Below are positions 25,307-33,735 of a stretch of 64,000 nt of DNA, piece by piece; the stretch's first letter is position 1, and each line of letters opens with the position of its first letter. Source of the stretch: Jatrophihabitans_A sp035248685 (GTDB lineage: Bacteria; Actinomycetota; Actinomycetes; Mycobacteriales; Jatrophihabitantaceae); assembly GCA_035248685.1 (NCBI GenBank), contig DATFHF010000036.1:1-64000 (forward strand), in the 5' to 3' direction. Below the pieces are notes generated by a model, which was not told where the DNA came from, did no database searches, and was given only the letters and a program-made list of their open reading frames with translations. The position numbers and the translations under genes are program-made.

Positions 25307-25500
25307 GCCGGCCGACGCCGCGGCGTAGCCTCAGCCTCAGGCATGCTGCCACCGAGCGCGATCAGCCGGCGTGCGGCGTCCGCGCGGATAATTTCCCGTA
25401 GTCCAGCGTTGACGACCGTGCTGACCTCTGTTATGCCGAGGATCGCGCGAGCTTTGGCAAGCAACTCTTCATCAATCGTCACCGTAGTGCGCTTTGCCAT
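25303..25500 (-). CDS. vapB: VapB-type ribbon-helix-helix antitoxin
   Basis: 65 residues. RTTVTIDEELLAKARAILG gives the ribbon and first helix, VSTVVNAGLREII the second helix, and the acidic/basic tail would wrap the toxin. It binds DNA and neutralises the adjacent PIN toxin. An AT-richer stretch just upstream (25500-25545) probably holds the promoter-operator. Confidence 0.88.
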   Translation of the reverse strand: MAKRTTVTIDEELLAKARAILGITEVSTVVNAGLREIIRADAARRLIALGGSMPEAEATPRRRPA

Positions 25501-25549
25501 AGCGCTATTCTAGCATCGGATCAAACATCTTTCGATGCTACATTTGGTG

Positions 25550-27073
25550 CTACAGGAATGCCTGCACCGTATCGATGGTGTCCGCCTCTTCGGGCCGTTT
25601 GTCGTCCCGATAACGCACGACTCGGGCGAAGCGCAGCGCCACGCCGCCCGGGTAGCGGGTGGACCGCTGGACGCCGTCGAACGCGATCTCGACCACCTGC
25701 TCGGGTCGCAGCCGGACCACCCAACCGTCGGTCGGGCCGTCGGCCAGCGCGAGGAAGCGTTCGGTCTGCCAGCGCAGCATCTCGTCGGTCATCCCCTTGA
25801 AGGTCTTGCCGAGCATGACGTACTCACCGGGCACCGCGGACCTGGCGCCGAGGTGGATGTTCGACAGCCAGCCGACCCGCCGACCGGAGCCCCATTCCAC
25901 GGCGAGCACCACCAAATCCAACGTGTGTACCGGCTTGATCTTCAGCCAGCCCGCACCGCGCCGGCCGGCCTGATACGGCGCGTCCAGTGACTTCGCGAGC
26001 ACGCCCTCATGACCGTGGTTGAGCGCATCGGCCAGGAAACCGGCTGCCGCAGCGGGATCATCGGTCACCAGCCGGGGTGTGCTGCGCACCGGACCGTCCG
26101 GTGGAATGGCCTGCTCCAGCACCTCTCGGCGTCGCTCGGCCGGCTCGTCCAGCAGGTCCACGCCGGCCAGGTGTAGCAGGTCGAATACGAAGATGGTGAG
26201 GGCCGATCCGGAACTGCCGTGGCTGCCCGCCCTGGCCGCGGTGTCCTGGAAGGCATGCGGCCGGTTGTCGTCGCGTAGCACGATCAGCTCGGCGTCGATG
26301 ACCAGTTGACCGGCCGGCAGTGCCAGCACGTTCGCCACCACCTCGGGCACCCGGGCGGTGATGTCGTCCAGGCTGCGGGTGAAGACCTGCACCGAGTCAC
26401 CGTCCCGGTGAATCTGCACCCGGATGCCGTCCAGCTTCCATTCGAAGGCGGCCCGGCCGAGGATGGCCAGCGCCTCATCCACCCCGGCGGCGGTCTGCGC
26501 CAGCATCGGGCCGATTGGCCGGCCGAGGTTCAGCGTGTAGCCGGCCAGCGCCCCGACCCCGTCGTGCAGCGCATCGGCCGCGACCAGCGGCAGATCGCCG
26601 CTGAGCATCGCCGCTCGCCGGACGGTGGCCGCTTCGATGCCGGCCGCCCGGGCGATCGCGTCGGCCATCAGCCCGGCCAGCGCACCCTGCCGGAGCTCGC
26701 CGGTGATTACCCCGCGCAAGAATGCCTGTTCCGTACCGGTGGCATTGCCGAGCAGGCTGTCCAGCAGCGCTCGTCGGGCGCCCTGCGATCCAGGCCCGGA
26801 CTTGCTACCGATGTCGGTCAGGATGGCCTCGACCTCGCCCACGGTCAGGCTCGGCTCGGCCGCCGGCGGTGGCAGCTCGCGCAGGCTGGCCCAGCCGACG
26901 CCGATCTGGCGCTGGGTGAGCTCGCCGGACAGCCAGCTCACCACGATCACCGTCTCGGCCCTGGATTCGGTGGCCGCCAGCAGCCGGGCGAGCCGGTCGA
27001 TCTTGGCGCTCCGGGCCGCGGTGGCAGCCAGCTCCCGAGAGGTTGTCGCGACGTCGGTCAGCAGCATGGCCAC
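25550..27073 (-). CDS. ligB: ATP-dependent DNA ligase, LigB-like
   Basis: 507 residues, the size of mycobacterial LigB. An N-terminal helical DNA-binding domain (about 1-200) is followed by the nucleotidyltransferase domain with motif I FEWKLDGIRVQ (the Lys is adenylated), motif III VFDLLHLAG, motif IV HEGVLAKSLD and motif V GWLKIKP, then an OB domain ending VALRFARVVRYRDDK. It seals nicks using ATP, alongside the essential NAD-dependent LigA elsewhere. The start is one of two close ATGs (27073 or 27067). Confidence 0.92.
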   Translation of the reverse strand: MAMLLTDVATTSRELAATAARSAKIDRLARLLAATESRAETVIVVSWLSGELTQRQIGVGWASLRELPPPAAEPSLTVGEVEAILTDIGSKSGPGSQGARRALLDSLLGNATGTEQAFLRGVITGELRQGALAGLMADAIARAAGIEAATVRRAAMLSGDLPLVAADALHDGVGALAGYTLNLGRPIGPMLAQTAAGVDEALAILGRAAFEWKLDGIRVQIHRDGDSVQVFTRSLDDITARVPEVVANVLALPAGQLVIDAELIVLRDDNRPHAFQDTAARAGSHGSSGSALTIFVFDLLHLAGVDLLDEPAERRREVLEQAIPPDGPVRSTPRLVTDDPAAAAGFLADALNHGHEGVLAKSLDAPYQAGRRGAGWLKIKPVHTLDLVVLAVEWGSGRRVGWLSNIHLGARSAVPGEYVMLGKTFKGMTDEMLRWQTERFLALADGPTDGWVVRLRPEQVVEIAFDGVQRSTRYPGGVALRFARVVRYRDDKRPEEADTIDTVQAFL

Positions 27074-27128
27074 AGCCTGACAGCCGGCCCCGACACCTAC
27101 CGTGCCGCGCCCGGCTTAGGCGGAGGAC

Positions 27129-28220
27129 TCAGGCGAAGACGTTGGCTCCGGTCGGTTGTACCCGGCCGCCGTCGACCCGACCGTCCGCGCTGTGGTCACG
27201 GTTCCGGCCGGCCGCCTTGGCGGCATACAACGCCTGGTCGGCGACCAATAGCACGTCCGGGGCCGAGTCGTCCGGTCCGAACCGGGCGATGCCGGAGGAG
27301 AACGTCACCCCGGGTTGCAGGATTGCCCAGCAGTGCCGCAGCCGGGCCAGCGTGGCGGCCGCCTGCTGGATGCCGGTTGCCGGCAGCAGCAGCGCGAACT
27401 CCTCGCCGCCATAGCGGGCCGCGAAGTCTTGCTCGCGCAGGCAGGAGTGCAGCACCATGCCGAACTCGACCAGTACCCGGTCGCCGGCCGCGTGGCCCTG
27501 GGTGTCGTTCAATCGCTTGAAGTGGTCGATATCGCAGATCACCACGGTGTCACCGGCATGAATGTCGGCAAGTCGCAGATCCAGCCCCCGTCGGTTGGCA
27601 AGGTTGGTCAGCGGGTCGACGTGGGCCAATCGCCGCAGCTCCTTGGTCAATTGCCGCTGCCGTTGCACCAATGAGGCCAGCAACTCCGCGAGCAACACCC
27701 AGATCGAAACGGCGATGAGCAGTCGGGCCAGCAGTGGCTCGGTCAAGCCGCCCCAGGCGATGACGAACGTGCTGGCGGCGATCGGCGCCAGGCACAGGCT
27801 GGTGCCGGACGGCTGGGTCAGCCCGATATAGGCGAACCACAGAAAGTAGAGGCTGCTGTAGTAAGCGCCGATGCCGTGCGTACCGTGCGCCAGCACGATG
27901 AGGGCGGCCCAACCGATGAGCGGGAACAGCAGCGTGCACCGCTGCGGTAGTCGCGACCAGGGCACCAGCAGGTACACCAGGCTGAGCACCAGGGTGCCGA
28001 CTGCGGTATAGCCGGCCGGTGAACGCCAATCCGACCGATCCAGCAAGGGCAACGTCAGCGTCACGACCAGACCGGAGGCAGCCGAGATCCACCGGCCGCC
28101 GGACACCGGATCCCATGCTTGACCGAACCGGGTGACCTGCGCGCGTACCAGGTCGGCGACGCGGGGGCGGTGGTCACCGACTCGGCGGGCAGGATGCTGG
28201 CCCGTCACTGTCACACTCAT
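27129..28220 (-). CDS. Membrane-bound diguanylate cyclase (GGDEF)
   Basis: 363 residues. Six or so TM helices (about 45-190) precede a complete GGDEF domain: HVDPLTNLANRRGLD at the start, ICDIDHFKRLNDTQGHAAGD, and the active site RYGGEEFALLLP. It makes cyclic di-GMP. There is no separate sensor domain, so the membrane part is the likely input. Unlike the membrane protein at 7.8-8.9 kb, the signature is intact. It is divergent from the YCII gene. Confidence 0.9.
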   Translation of the reverse strand: MSVTVTGQHPARRVGDHRPRVADLVRAQVTRFGQAWDPVSGGRWISAASGLVVTLTLPLLDRSDWRSPAGYTAVGTLVLSLVYLLVPWSRLPQRCTLLFPLIGWAALIVLAHGTHGIGAYYSSLYFLWFAYIGLTQPSGTSLCLAPIAASTFVIAWGGLTEPLLARLLIAVSIWVLLAELLASLVQRQRQLTKELRRLAHVDPLTNLANRRGLDLRLADIHAGDTVVICDIDHFKRLNDTQGHAAGDRVLVEFGMVLHSCLREQDFAARYGGEEFALLLPATGIQQAAATLARLRHCWAILQPGVTFSSGIARFGPDDSAPDVLLVADQALYAAKAAGRNRDHSADGRVDGGRVQPTGANVFA

Positions 28221-28337
28221 GAGGGATTCATCGGCTGCCGCACCAACGCCCTAAGCGAATCGAACCGACAAAATATCCCAGGCCCGCACAGCCCCGCCCA
28301 TCGGTGCGAAGGCATACCTAGTACTCAGGAGGCCGCG

Positions 28338-28652
28338 ATGACCGAGCCCCGACAGTGGTTCGCGCTGCTGCACACGGCCGGTCCGGCCGTCGAGGCCGGA
28401 CAGCGGGTGTTCGAACACCCCGGCATCGGCGAGCACATTGCGTTCCTGCGCCAGCTGGCCGCCGATGGCGTGCTGGTCGCGGCCGGTCCGCTTACCGATG
28501 CCGATGGGGACGGGCTGACGGTGATCGAAGCCGAGTCGCTGGAGCACGCCCGCCGGCTGGCTGAACAGCAGGATGCCAGCGTGCGTGCCGGGGTGCTGGC
28601 GGTAACCGTCCGGCCCTGGCAGGTACGGATGGCCCCGATCCTCGATCGCTGA
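28338..28652 (+). CDS. YCII-related protein
   Basis: 104 residues, ferredoxin-like YCII fold. WFALLHTAGP opens the domain, HIAFLRQLAADGVLVAAGPL is the family's central motif, and VIEAESLEHARRLAEQQD follows. Small YCII proteins may be enzymes with a His-Asp pair, but roles are mostly unknown. An AGGAGG site shortly before the ATG at 28338 sets the start, although the frame is open upstream to 28119. Confidence 0.8.
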   Translation: MTEPRQWFALLHTAGPAVEAGQRVFEHPGIGEHIAFLRQLAADGVLVAAGPLTDADGDGLTVIEAESLEHARRLAEQQDASVRAGVLAVTVRPWQVRMAPILDR

Positions 28653-28782
28653 GCCACGGCCTGTGACCAAGCCGCAATCGTGAAGATGCACAAACTGGTC
28701 GAACCGCGCGAGGCTCGGAAACATCAGCTGAGCATCGGTGGGCCGGCTTCGCTCAGCCTGGTCGTCGAGGCGAAAGGCAGCA

Positions 28783-29586
28783 ATGACACGCACCGCGAGT
28801 CCGTCCTCCTTTGCGCCCGAGCGGCTGAGCTCCGGCGCAGCAGGTTCGGTGCTCCTGGTGGACTTTCAGCCGTATTCATCGGGTAAACGGCTCGGTGACT
28901 TCGTGGCCGCCGACGCCACGAACGTGTCCGTACAGCAGATCGAACCCGCCCGCGACCTGTCCGGCCGGACCGACTACCTCAGCCTGGACGAGATCGCCGC
29001 CCACTACGCCGACGCCTACCGCGAGTGTGCTGACCCGGACGACACGATGGTGGTCGGCTACTGCAGTGCTGCCGTGCTGGCCGTCCGGATCGCCGCACTG
29101 CTGACCAATAGCCGGCGGGTTCGGGTCGCGCTCTTGCGTCCCACCTGGCCGGACACCGCAATGATCAGCGAAATACTGGGCGACGTCCGGGCCGAGATCG
29201 GTGCCGCCGGCGAACCGCCACCCGAGCTGGTCGCAGCCCCGCAAGCCGTCCTGCACGGCATCTCGGACACCCTGCACCGAGATCTGCGAGCGCTGGCGTC
29301 CCTGCACGGGCTCGACCCGACCAGCCGGCCGTTACTGGAACTACTCGAGCGCTACCAGGGCTGGTTCGGTTACCTGCTCGCCGCTCGGGAGGCGGTCGAT
29401 GGGCTGACCGGGCGGGCAAGTCAGCCACCGGCCGAGGTGTTGGTGCTGGCCGAATCCGCCGAGCAGGCAGCGGTTCCCGGCCTGGCAGCCGGTAGCTATC
29501 ACCGCCGGCTGGTGCAGTTGCCCGACGGTGCCGCCGACCTGGTCACCGGTGAACTGGCTCGACTGCTGCTGGCCGAACTCGGCTGA
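28783..29586 (+). CDS. Thioesterase-like alpha/beta-hydrolase of the peptide cluster
   Basis: 267 residues. The N-terminal strand VLLVDFQPYSS and the nucleophile elbow MVVGYCSAAVLA suggest an alpha/beta-hydrolase or type II thioesterase. The elbow is G-Y-C-S-A rather than G-x-S-x-G, so either the Cys or the Ser could act. Later parts lack an obvious His. It is the first gene of the left biosynthetic operon (28783-33734). The ATG at 28783 was chosen because the preceding residues of the open frame look non-coding. A seven-base inverted repeat (28727-28733 with 28751-28757) lies in the leader. Confidence 0.5.
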   Translation: MTRTASPSSFAPERLSSGAAGSVLLVDFQPYSSGKRLGDFVAADATNVSVQQIEPARDLSGRTDYLSLDEIAAHYADAYRECADPDDTMVVGYCSAAVLAVRIAALLTNSRRVRVALLRPTWPDTAMISEILGDVRAEIGAAGEPPPELVAAPQAVLHGISDTLHRDLRALASLHGLDPTSRPLLELLERYQGWFGYLLAAREAVDGLTGRASQPPAEVLVLAESAEQAAVPGLAAGSYHRRLVQLPDGAADLVTGELARLLLAELG

Positions 29587-29641
29587 GCTTGCCCGACTAC
29601 CGCTCGTCCGTCCCCTCGATCAGCAGGAAGGAAACTCCCGC

Positions 29642-30688
29642 GTGGATATCGCCGTGATCGACAGCATCGCCGATGTGGCCGCGGCCGATTTCGACCGGCT
29701 GGACTCCGCTGCCGGCGCGGTCGGCAGCTACCAGCGCATCCTGCAGCGTGAGTCGGACGGACGGTGGCAGGCGCGTTACCTGCGTTGCCTGGACGGGAAC
29801 CGGCTGGCGGCGCTGATCCCGCTCTACACCGCGCAGGGCACTAGCTGGCCGGATCCGATGTACGACCCGGCCGGCTGGTCGCTGCCGGCCGCCCAGCACG
29901 ACGGCGTTGATGCCGGCAGCTGTCTGCTGGTCGGCAGCAACGCCGACCTGCTGACCGGCCTGCCGGTGGCAACTGATCTGCGGCAACCCAAGGCACTGCG
30001 AGCACTGCTTGTCGCGATCGCTCGGCTGGCTGCCGACGAAGGCCGCGGGCTGGCCTTCCCGTTCTTCTACTCCGACGCCCGGCAGGCGGTGGACCGGGCA
30101 ACCGCCGGCACCGTCGGCTGGGCCCCGCTGGGACGGGAGGGCCGACTGGAGGGCGTGCACGATCCGGGCTGGGAGGCCAGCAGATCACGGCCGGTGCGCT
30201 ACAACCTGCGGCACGACCGCAAGCTCATCGAGGCCGCCGGCATCCAGAGCTCGATCAAGACCTGGTCGGAGGTGAAGGTTCCGGCCAGCGAGCTGATCGC
30301 CGAACACAACGTGCGGATGGGTATCTTCGACCATCCGGAGTTCGTCAAGCTTCGCGGGCAGCGGTGGGACAACTGCCCCGGTGTGGAATTCCTGGTATTC
30401 GCAGGTGAATCCGCGAACGTCAGCGGCTATGTCACTGGCTGGGTCTGGCAAGACGAGCTGGCGGTGTACGAGATCGGGCTGTGCGGGGAGGACAGTCCGG
30501 AGCGGCTTGCCTGCTACCTGGAACTGGTCTTTCACCGGCCGCTAGAGCTGGCCCGGCAGCGTGGGCTGCGGCTGCTCCGGCTGGGACCGACCGCAGAACG
30601 GATCAAGGCCGGTCGTGGTGCCGCCTTCCATGAGCTGTACGGGGGTGTGCTGGATGTCGTCGCTACCAAGCATCTCGCCGAAGGCTAG
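29642..30688 (+). CDS. GNAT/FemAB-like acyltransferase
   Basis: 348 residues. The C-terminal half resembles GNAT/FemAB-type peptidyl- or acyl-transferases: VRYNLRHDRKLIEAAGI, then VSGYVTGWVWQDELAVYEIGL and RLLRLGPTAERIK. The N-terminal half is a paired, shorter module. Such enzymes transfer an acyl or aminoacyl group to an amine. In this cluster it may acylate the peptide product or use a carrier-bound acyl group. A GTG start with an AGGAAGG-type site is used. The 3' end overlaps the ATP-grasp gene by 35 bp. Confidence 0.55.
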   Translation: MDIAVIDSIADVAAADFDRLDSAAGAVGSYQRILQRESDGRWQARYLRCLDGNRLAALIPLYTAQGTSWPDPMYDPAGWSLPAAQHDGVDAGSCLLVGSNADLLTGLPVATDLRQPKALRALLVAIARLAADEGRGLAFPFFYSDARQAVDRATAGTVGWAPLGREGRLEGVHDPGWEASRSRPVRYNLRHDRKLIEAAGIQSSIKTWSEVKVPASELIAEHNVRMGIFDHPEFVKLRGQRWDNCPGVEFLVFAGESANVSGYVTGWVWQDELAVYEIGLCGEDSPERLACYLELVFHRPLELARQRGLRLLRLGPTAERIKAGRGAAFHELYGGVLDVVATKHLAEG

Positions 30689-32024
30689 CCACAGTCCGAC
30701 CCGGCTGACCGTCCTGATCGGCCATGAGAGTTCGGTATCGCCGGCGGATCTGGCGCTGTCCAGCGACGGCCTGGCCGAGATCAACTTCCTGGCCGACAGC
30801 CGGCGGACCGAGGAGTCGCTGCTGTGGCAGATCGCGCGCAGCGTCGGGCCGACCGAGTTGGTGGATTTCTCCGACTACCAGGCTTGCCTGAATGCGGTCC
30901 GCCGATTCGGCGCCACCGCCGTCACCACCTTCATGGACCGGCACTGCCTGCTGGCCACCCAGCTCAACCGAGCACTGGGCACCGATGCCGGGAACGATGT
31001 GCCCTGGGGTCGCAAGGATCTGCACCGCCGGATCCTGCGCGCGGCCGGGCTGTCCCGGATCGACTCGATGGTTCCGGATCGGCCCGAAGAGCTCCGGTCG
31101 TTTGCCGAGTCGGCAGGCTTTCCCTTCATCGTCAAGCCGGTCGACGGCTTCGCCAGCAAGAACACCTGGCTGCTGGAGAACCAAGCCGACCTGGATCGGT
31201 TGCTCGGAGCGGACGGCCGGGCGCCGGCCCAGGACCTCACCGGGATGTTCGCCGAGGAATTCATCCGCAGCTGCGGCCCGATCGCGCCGGGCATGTCGGA
31301 CTACGTCTCGGTCGAGATGTTCCGGCCCGGCAGCGTGGCCGGCCCGATGAGCGGCACCGCGTTCATCACCCATCGCACACCGCAAGACTGGCCATGCCGG
31401 GAGACCGGGCCGGTCCTGCCGTCCCCGCTGCCCGCCGAACGGCAGCGAGAACTGATCCAGTACACCGAGCAGGTACTGGACGCGCTGTCGGCCTATCGCG
31501 GCATGTACCACGTCGAGGTCAAGCCGTCGCCGACCGGTCCGGAGATCATCGAGGTGAACGGCCGGATCGGCGGCTACATCGCCAAAGCAGTGCGCTACGG
31601 CACCGGCCAGGACCTGGCCCGGCTGGCGCTGGCCAGCGCGCTGGGCCGGCCGAGCGACGTCGAGCTGGACTGGTATCGCTGTGTGCAGGCACTGCTGTAT
31701 CAGCCGCCGCCGGCCGCTCGCCGAGTGGTGCGCTCACCGTCTCGGCGCGAACTGACCAAGCTGCCGGGCGTGATCGCAATCGAAACCATCTCGCCGGTGG
31801 GCACCGAGGTGCACTGGCGCAACGGCACGTTGGGCCTGGTGGCCACGGTCTGGCTGGCCGCCGACGATCACGACCAGCTACACGAACGGGTTGTTCGGAT
31901 CAGCGAATTCCTGTTCGAGGGGTTCGACTACGTCGACTCCGACGGCCGCCCGGTGCACGACCGGAGCTGGCTGGACAAGCTCACCGAGGACGACCGCGCA
32001 CGTCCCGAACCGATGACGAGGTGA
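30654..32024 (+). CDS. ATP-grasp carboxylate-amine ligase
   Basis: About 456 residues with the ATP-grasp fold. GFPFIVKPVDGFASKNTWLL carries the ATP-binding Lys and Gly-rich loop. FAEEFI, YVSVEMF, YHVEVKPSPTGPEIIEVNGRIGGY give the metal-binding Glu and Asn. It resembles the carnosine-synthase/L-amino-acid-ligase group, which joins a carboxylate to an amine through an acyl-phosphate. In the cluster it would make one amide bond without an NRPS module. A paralogue lies at 62794-64000. The ATG at 30654 lies inside the upstream gene's end. Confidence 0.8.
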   Translation: MSSLPSISPKASHSPTRLTVLIGHESSVSPADLALSSDGLAEINFLADSRRTEESLLWQIARSVGPTELVDFSDYQACLNAVRRFGATAVTTFMDRHCLLATQLNRALGTDAGNDVPWGRKDLHRRILRAAGLSRIDSMVPDRPEELRSFAESAGFPFIVKPVDGFASKNTWLLENQADLDRLLGADGRAPAQDLTGMFAEEFIRSCGPIAPGMSDYVSVEMFRPGSVAGPMSGTAFITHRTPQDWPCRETGPVLPSPLPAERQRELIQYTEQVLDALSAYRGMYHVEVKPSPTGPEIIEVNGRIGGYIAKAVRYGTGQDLARLALASALGRPSDVELDWYRCVQALLYQPPPAARRVVRSPSRRELTKLPGVIAIETISPVGTEVHWRNGTLGLVATVWLAADDHDQLHERVVRISEFLFEGFDYVDSDGRPVHDRSWLDKLTEDDRARPEPMTR

Positions 32025-32028
32025 CTGG

Positions 32029-32265
32029 ATGACCCCGACAGAGTTGCAGCAACTGTTCGAAGAGCTGCTCGAAGTCGACGACGTGAGGTTGGATGACAAC
32101 TTCTTCGACCTCGGTGGCAGCTCAGTGCTGGCACTGCGGCTGCTACTGGAGATCGACAAGCGCTGGGGGATAACGCTCTCGTTGATCGATGTGCTGCACA
32201 ACCCGACCGCCGAAAGCCTGGCGCGCTGCCTCGCCGAGGCGCAGCCGTCGGACAGCGTGGCCTGA
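32029..32265 (+). CDS. Stand-alone peptidyl/acyl carrier protein
   Basis: 78 residues. DDNFFDLGGSSVLALRLLLEI contains the Ser that receives phosphopantetheine. The rest is a typical four-helix carrier. It sits directly before the free adenylation enzyme, which probably loads it. Start is ATG, four bases after the ATP-grasp stop. Confidence 0.92.
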   Translation: MTPTELQQLFEELLEVDDVRLDDNFFDLGGSSVLALRLLLEIDKRWGITLSLIDVLHNPTAESLARCLAEAQPSDSVA

Positions 32266-32288
32266 CCGAGCGCCGGGGAGGCACGCCG

Positions 32289-33734
32289 ATGGATACCGTG
32301 TGGGAACTCGTACAGGCCCAGGCGTGCCGGACACCGGCCGCGGTGGCGATCCGCGGCAGCTCGGATCTCAGTTACGCCGGCCTGATCGAGCAGGCCGATG
32401 CACTGGCCGGTGAGATCGCCGAGCGGACGCCGTCCGGTCGGGTGGTTGCGATGGAGCTGGCGCAGCCCAGCCAGGCTGCGGCGGTGATCCTGGCTGCTGC
32501 CAGCCACCGCTGCCCGGTGCTGCCGATGAACGCAGACAGCCCGGCGATGCACCGCGAGTTCGTGCTCGCCGACGCCCGGCCGGCGTTGCTGGTTCGCGGC
32601 CTGGCGGACGGCAGCTACCAGATCGACAGCCTGGACGCCGACGCCGGCGGACGGGCCCGACCGGCCGGCGCCGACGGCATCCTCGATCTGTCCGGTGCCG
32701 CGTACGTCATCTACACCTCCGGTTCCACCGGCCGTCCCAAGGGCGTCATCATCGGCCACCCGGCGTTGCTGGACCGGCTGGCTGCCTTCACCGAGCTGCC
32801 CGGCTTCGGCCCGGACGACGCGATCATGTCGATGACCGCGCCGTCCTTCGACATCTCGATGGCCGAACTGCTGGTGCCGCTGACGGTCGGCGGCTGCTTG
32901 ATCGCCGCGCCGGCCGGCACCGGCGCCGACCCGGCCATCTTCGCCGCCGCGGTCACCGAGTTCCGTCCCACCGTGATCCAGGCGACGCCCAGCTTCTGGC
33001 GGTTGGCGCTGGCCTGGGGCTGGCCGGGTTCGCCGGACGTGCGGGTGTGGTGCGGTGGCGAGGCGCTGACCGCCAGCCTGGCCGAGCAGTTGGTGCCCCG
33101 CTGCGCCGAGCTGTGGAACATGTACGGCCCGACCGAGGCAACCATCTGGGTGTCCACCTGCCTGGTACGCGCCGGTGCGCCGATCGAACTGGGCCGGCCA
33201 CTGCCACGGGCCCGGATGTGCCTGGCCGGTGAGGACGGCCAGCCGATCACCGAGCCGATGCGTCCCGGCGAGATCCTGCTGTACGGGACGGGCCTAGCCG
33301 AGGGGTACCTGAACCGGCCGGAGCTGACCGCCGACCGGTTCCTGAGCTGTGCCACCCCGGACGGACCGCAGCGCTGTTACCGCACCGGCGACCTGGCTCA
33401 GTATCGGCCGGACGGGACGCTGCATTTCCTCGGTCGGGCGGACGGTCAGATCAAGCTGCGCGGGCACCGGATCGAGCTGAGCGAGATCGAGGCGGTGGCC
33501 GAGGAACAGCCCGGCGTTCTGGAGGCGGCAGCCATCCTGCGGGACGTGGAGGACGCCGAGCGGGCCCATATCGCGCTGTTCGTGGTGACCGACGGCACGC
33601 TGACCGTCCGGCAGATCAGGTCGTGGTTGGCCCAGCGGCTGCCGCAGTACATGCGGCCGGCCCGGGTGCTGGTCGAACGCTCGCTGCCGCGCAACACCTC
33701 CGGCAAGCTCGACCGGGTCAGCCTGGCACGCTGA
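32289..33734 (+). CDS. Stand-alone NRPS adenylation enzyme, glycine-like pocket
   Basis: 481 residues, a complete A domain. Core motifs: YVIYTSGSTGRPKGV (A3), SFDISMAELL (A4), NMYGPTEATIW (A5), GEILLYGTGLAEGYL (A6), CYRTGDLAQY (A7), GQIKLRGHRIELSEIE (A8) and NTSGKLDR with the catalytic Lys (A10). Reading the pocket by eye against the GrsA numbering gives D-I-A-Q-W-G-M-I-W-K, close to the glycine code (DILQLGLIWK). Glycine or another small amino acid is therefore suggested. It activates the residue and loads the free carrier just upstream. Confidence 0.88.
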   Translation: MDTVWELVQAQACRTPAAVAIRGSSDLSYAGLIEQADALAGEIAERTPSGRVVAMELAQPSQAAAVILAAASHRCPVLPMNADSPAMHREFVLADARPALLVRGLADGSYQIDSLDADAGGRARPAGADGILDLSGAAYVIYTSGSTGRPKGVIIGHPALLDRLAAFTELPGFGPDDAIMSMTAPSFDISMAELLVPLTVGGCLIAAPAGTGADPAIFAAAVTEFRPTVIQATPSFWRLALAWGWPGSPDVRVWCGGEALTASLAEQLVPRCAELWNMYGPTEATIWVSTCLVRAGAPIELGRPLPRARMCLAGEDGQPITEPMRPGEILLYGTGLAEGYLNRPELTADRFLSCATPDGPQRCYRTGDLAQYRPDGTLHFLGRADGQIKLRGHRIELSEIEAVAEEQPGVLEAAAILRDVEDAERAHIALFVVTDGTLTVRQIRSWLAQRLPQYMRPARVLVERSLPRNTSGKLDRVSLAR

Positions 33735-33735
33735 C

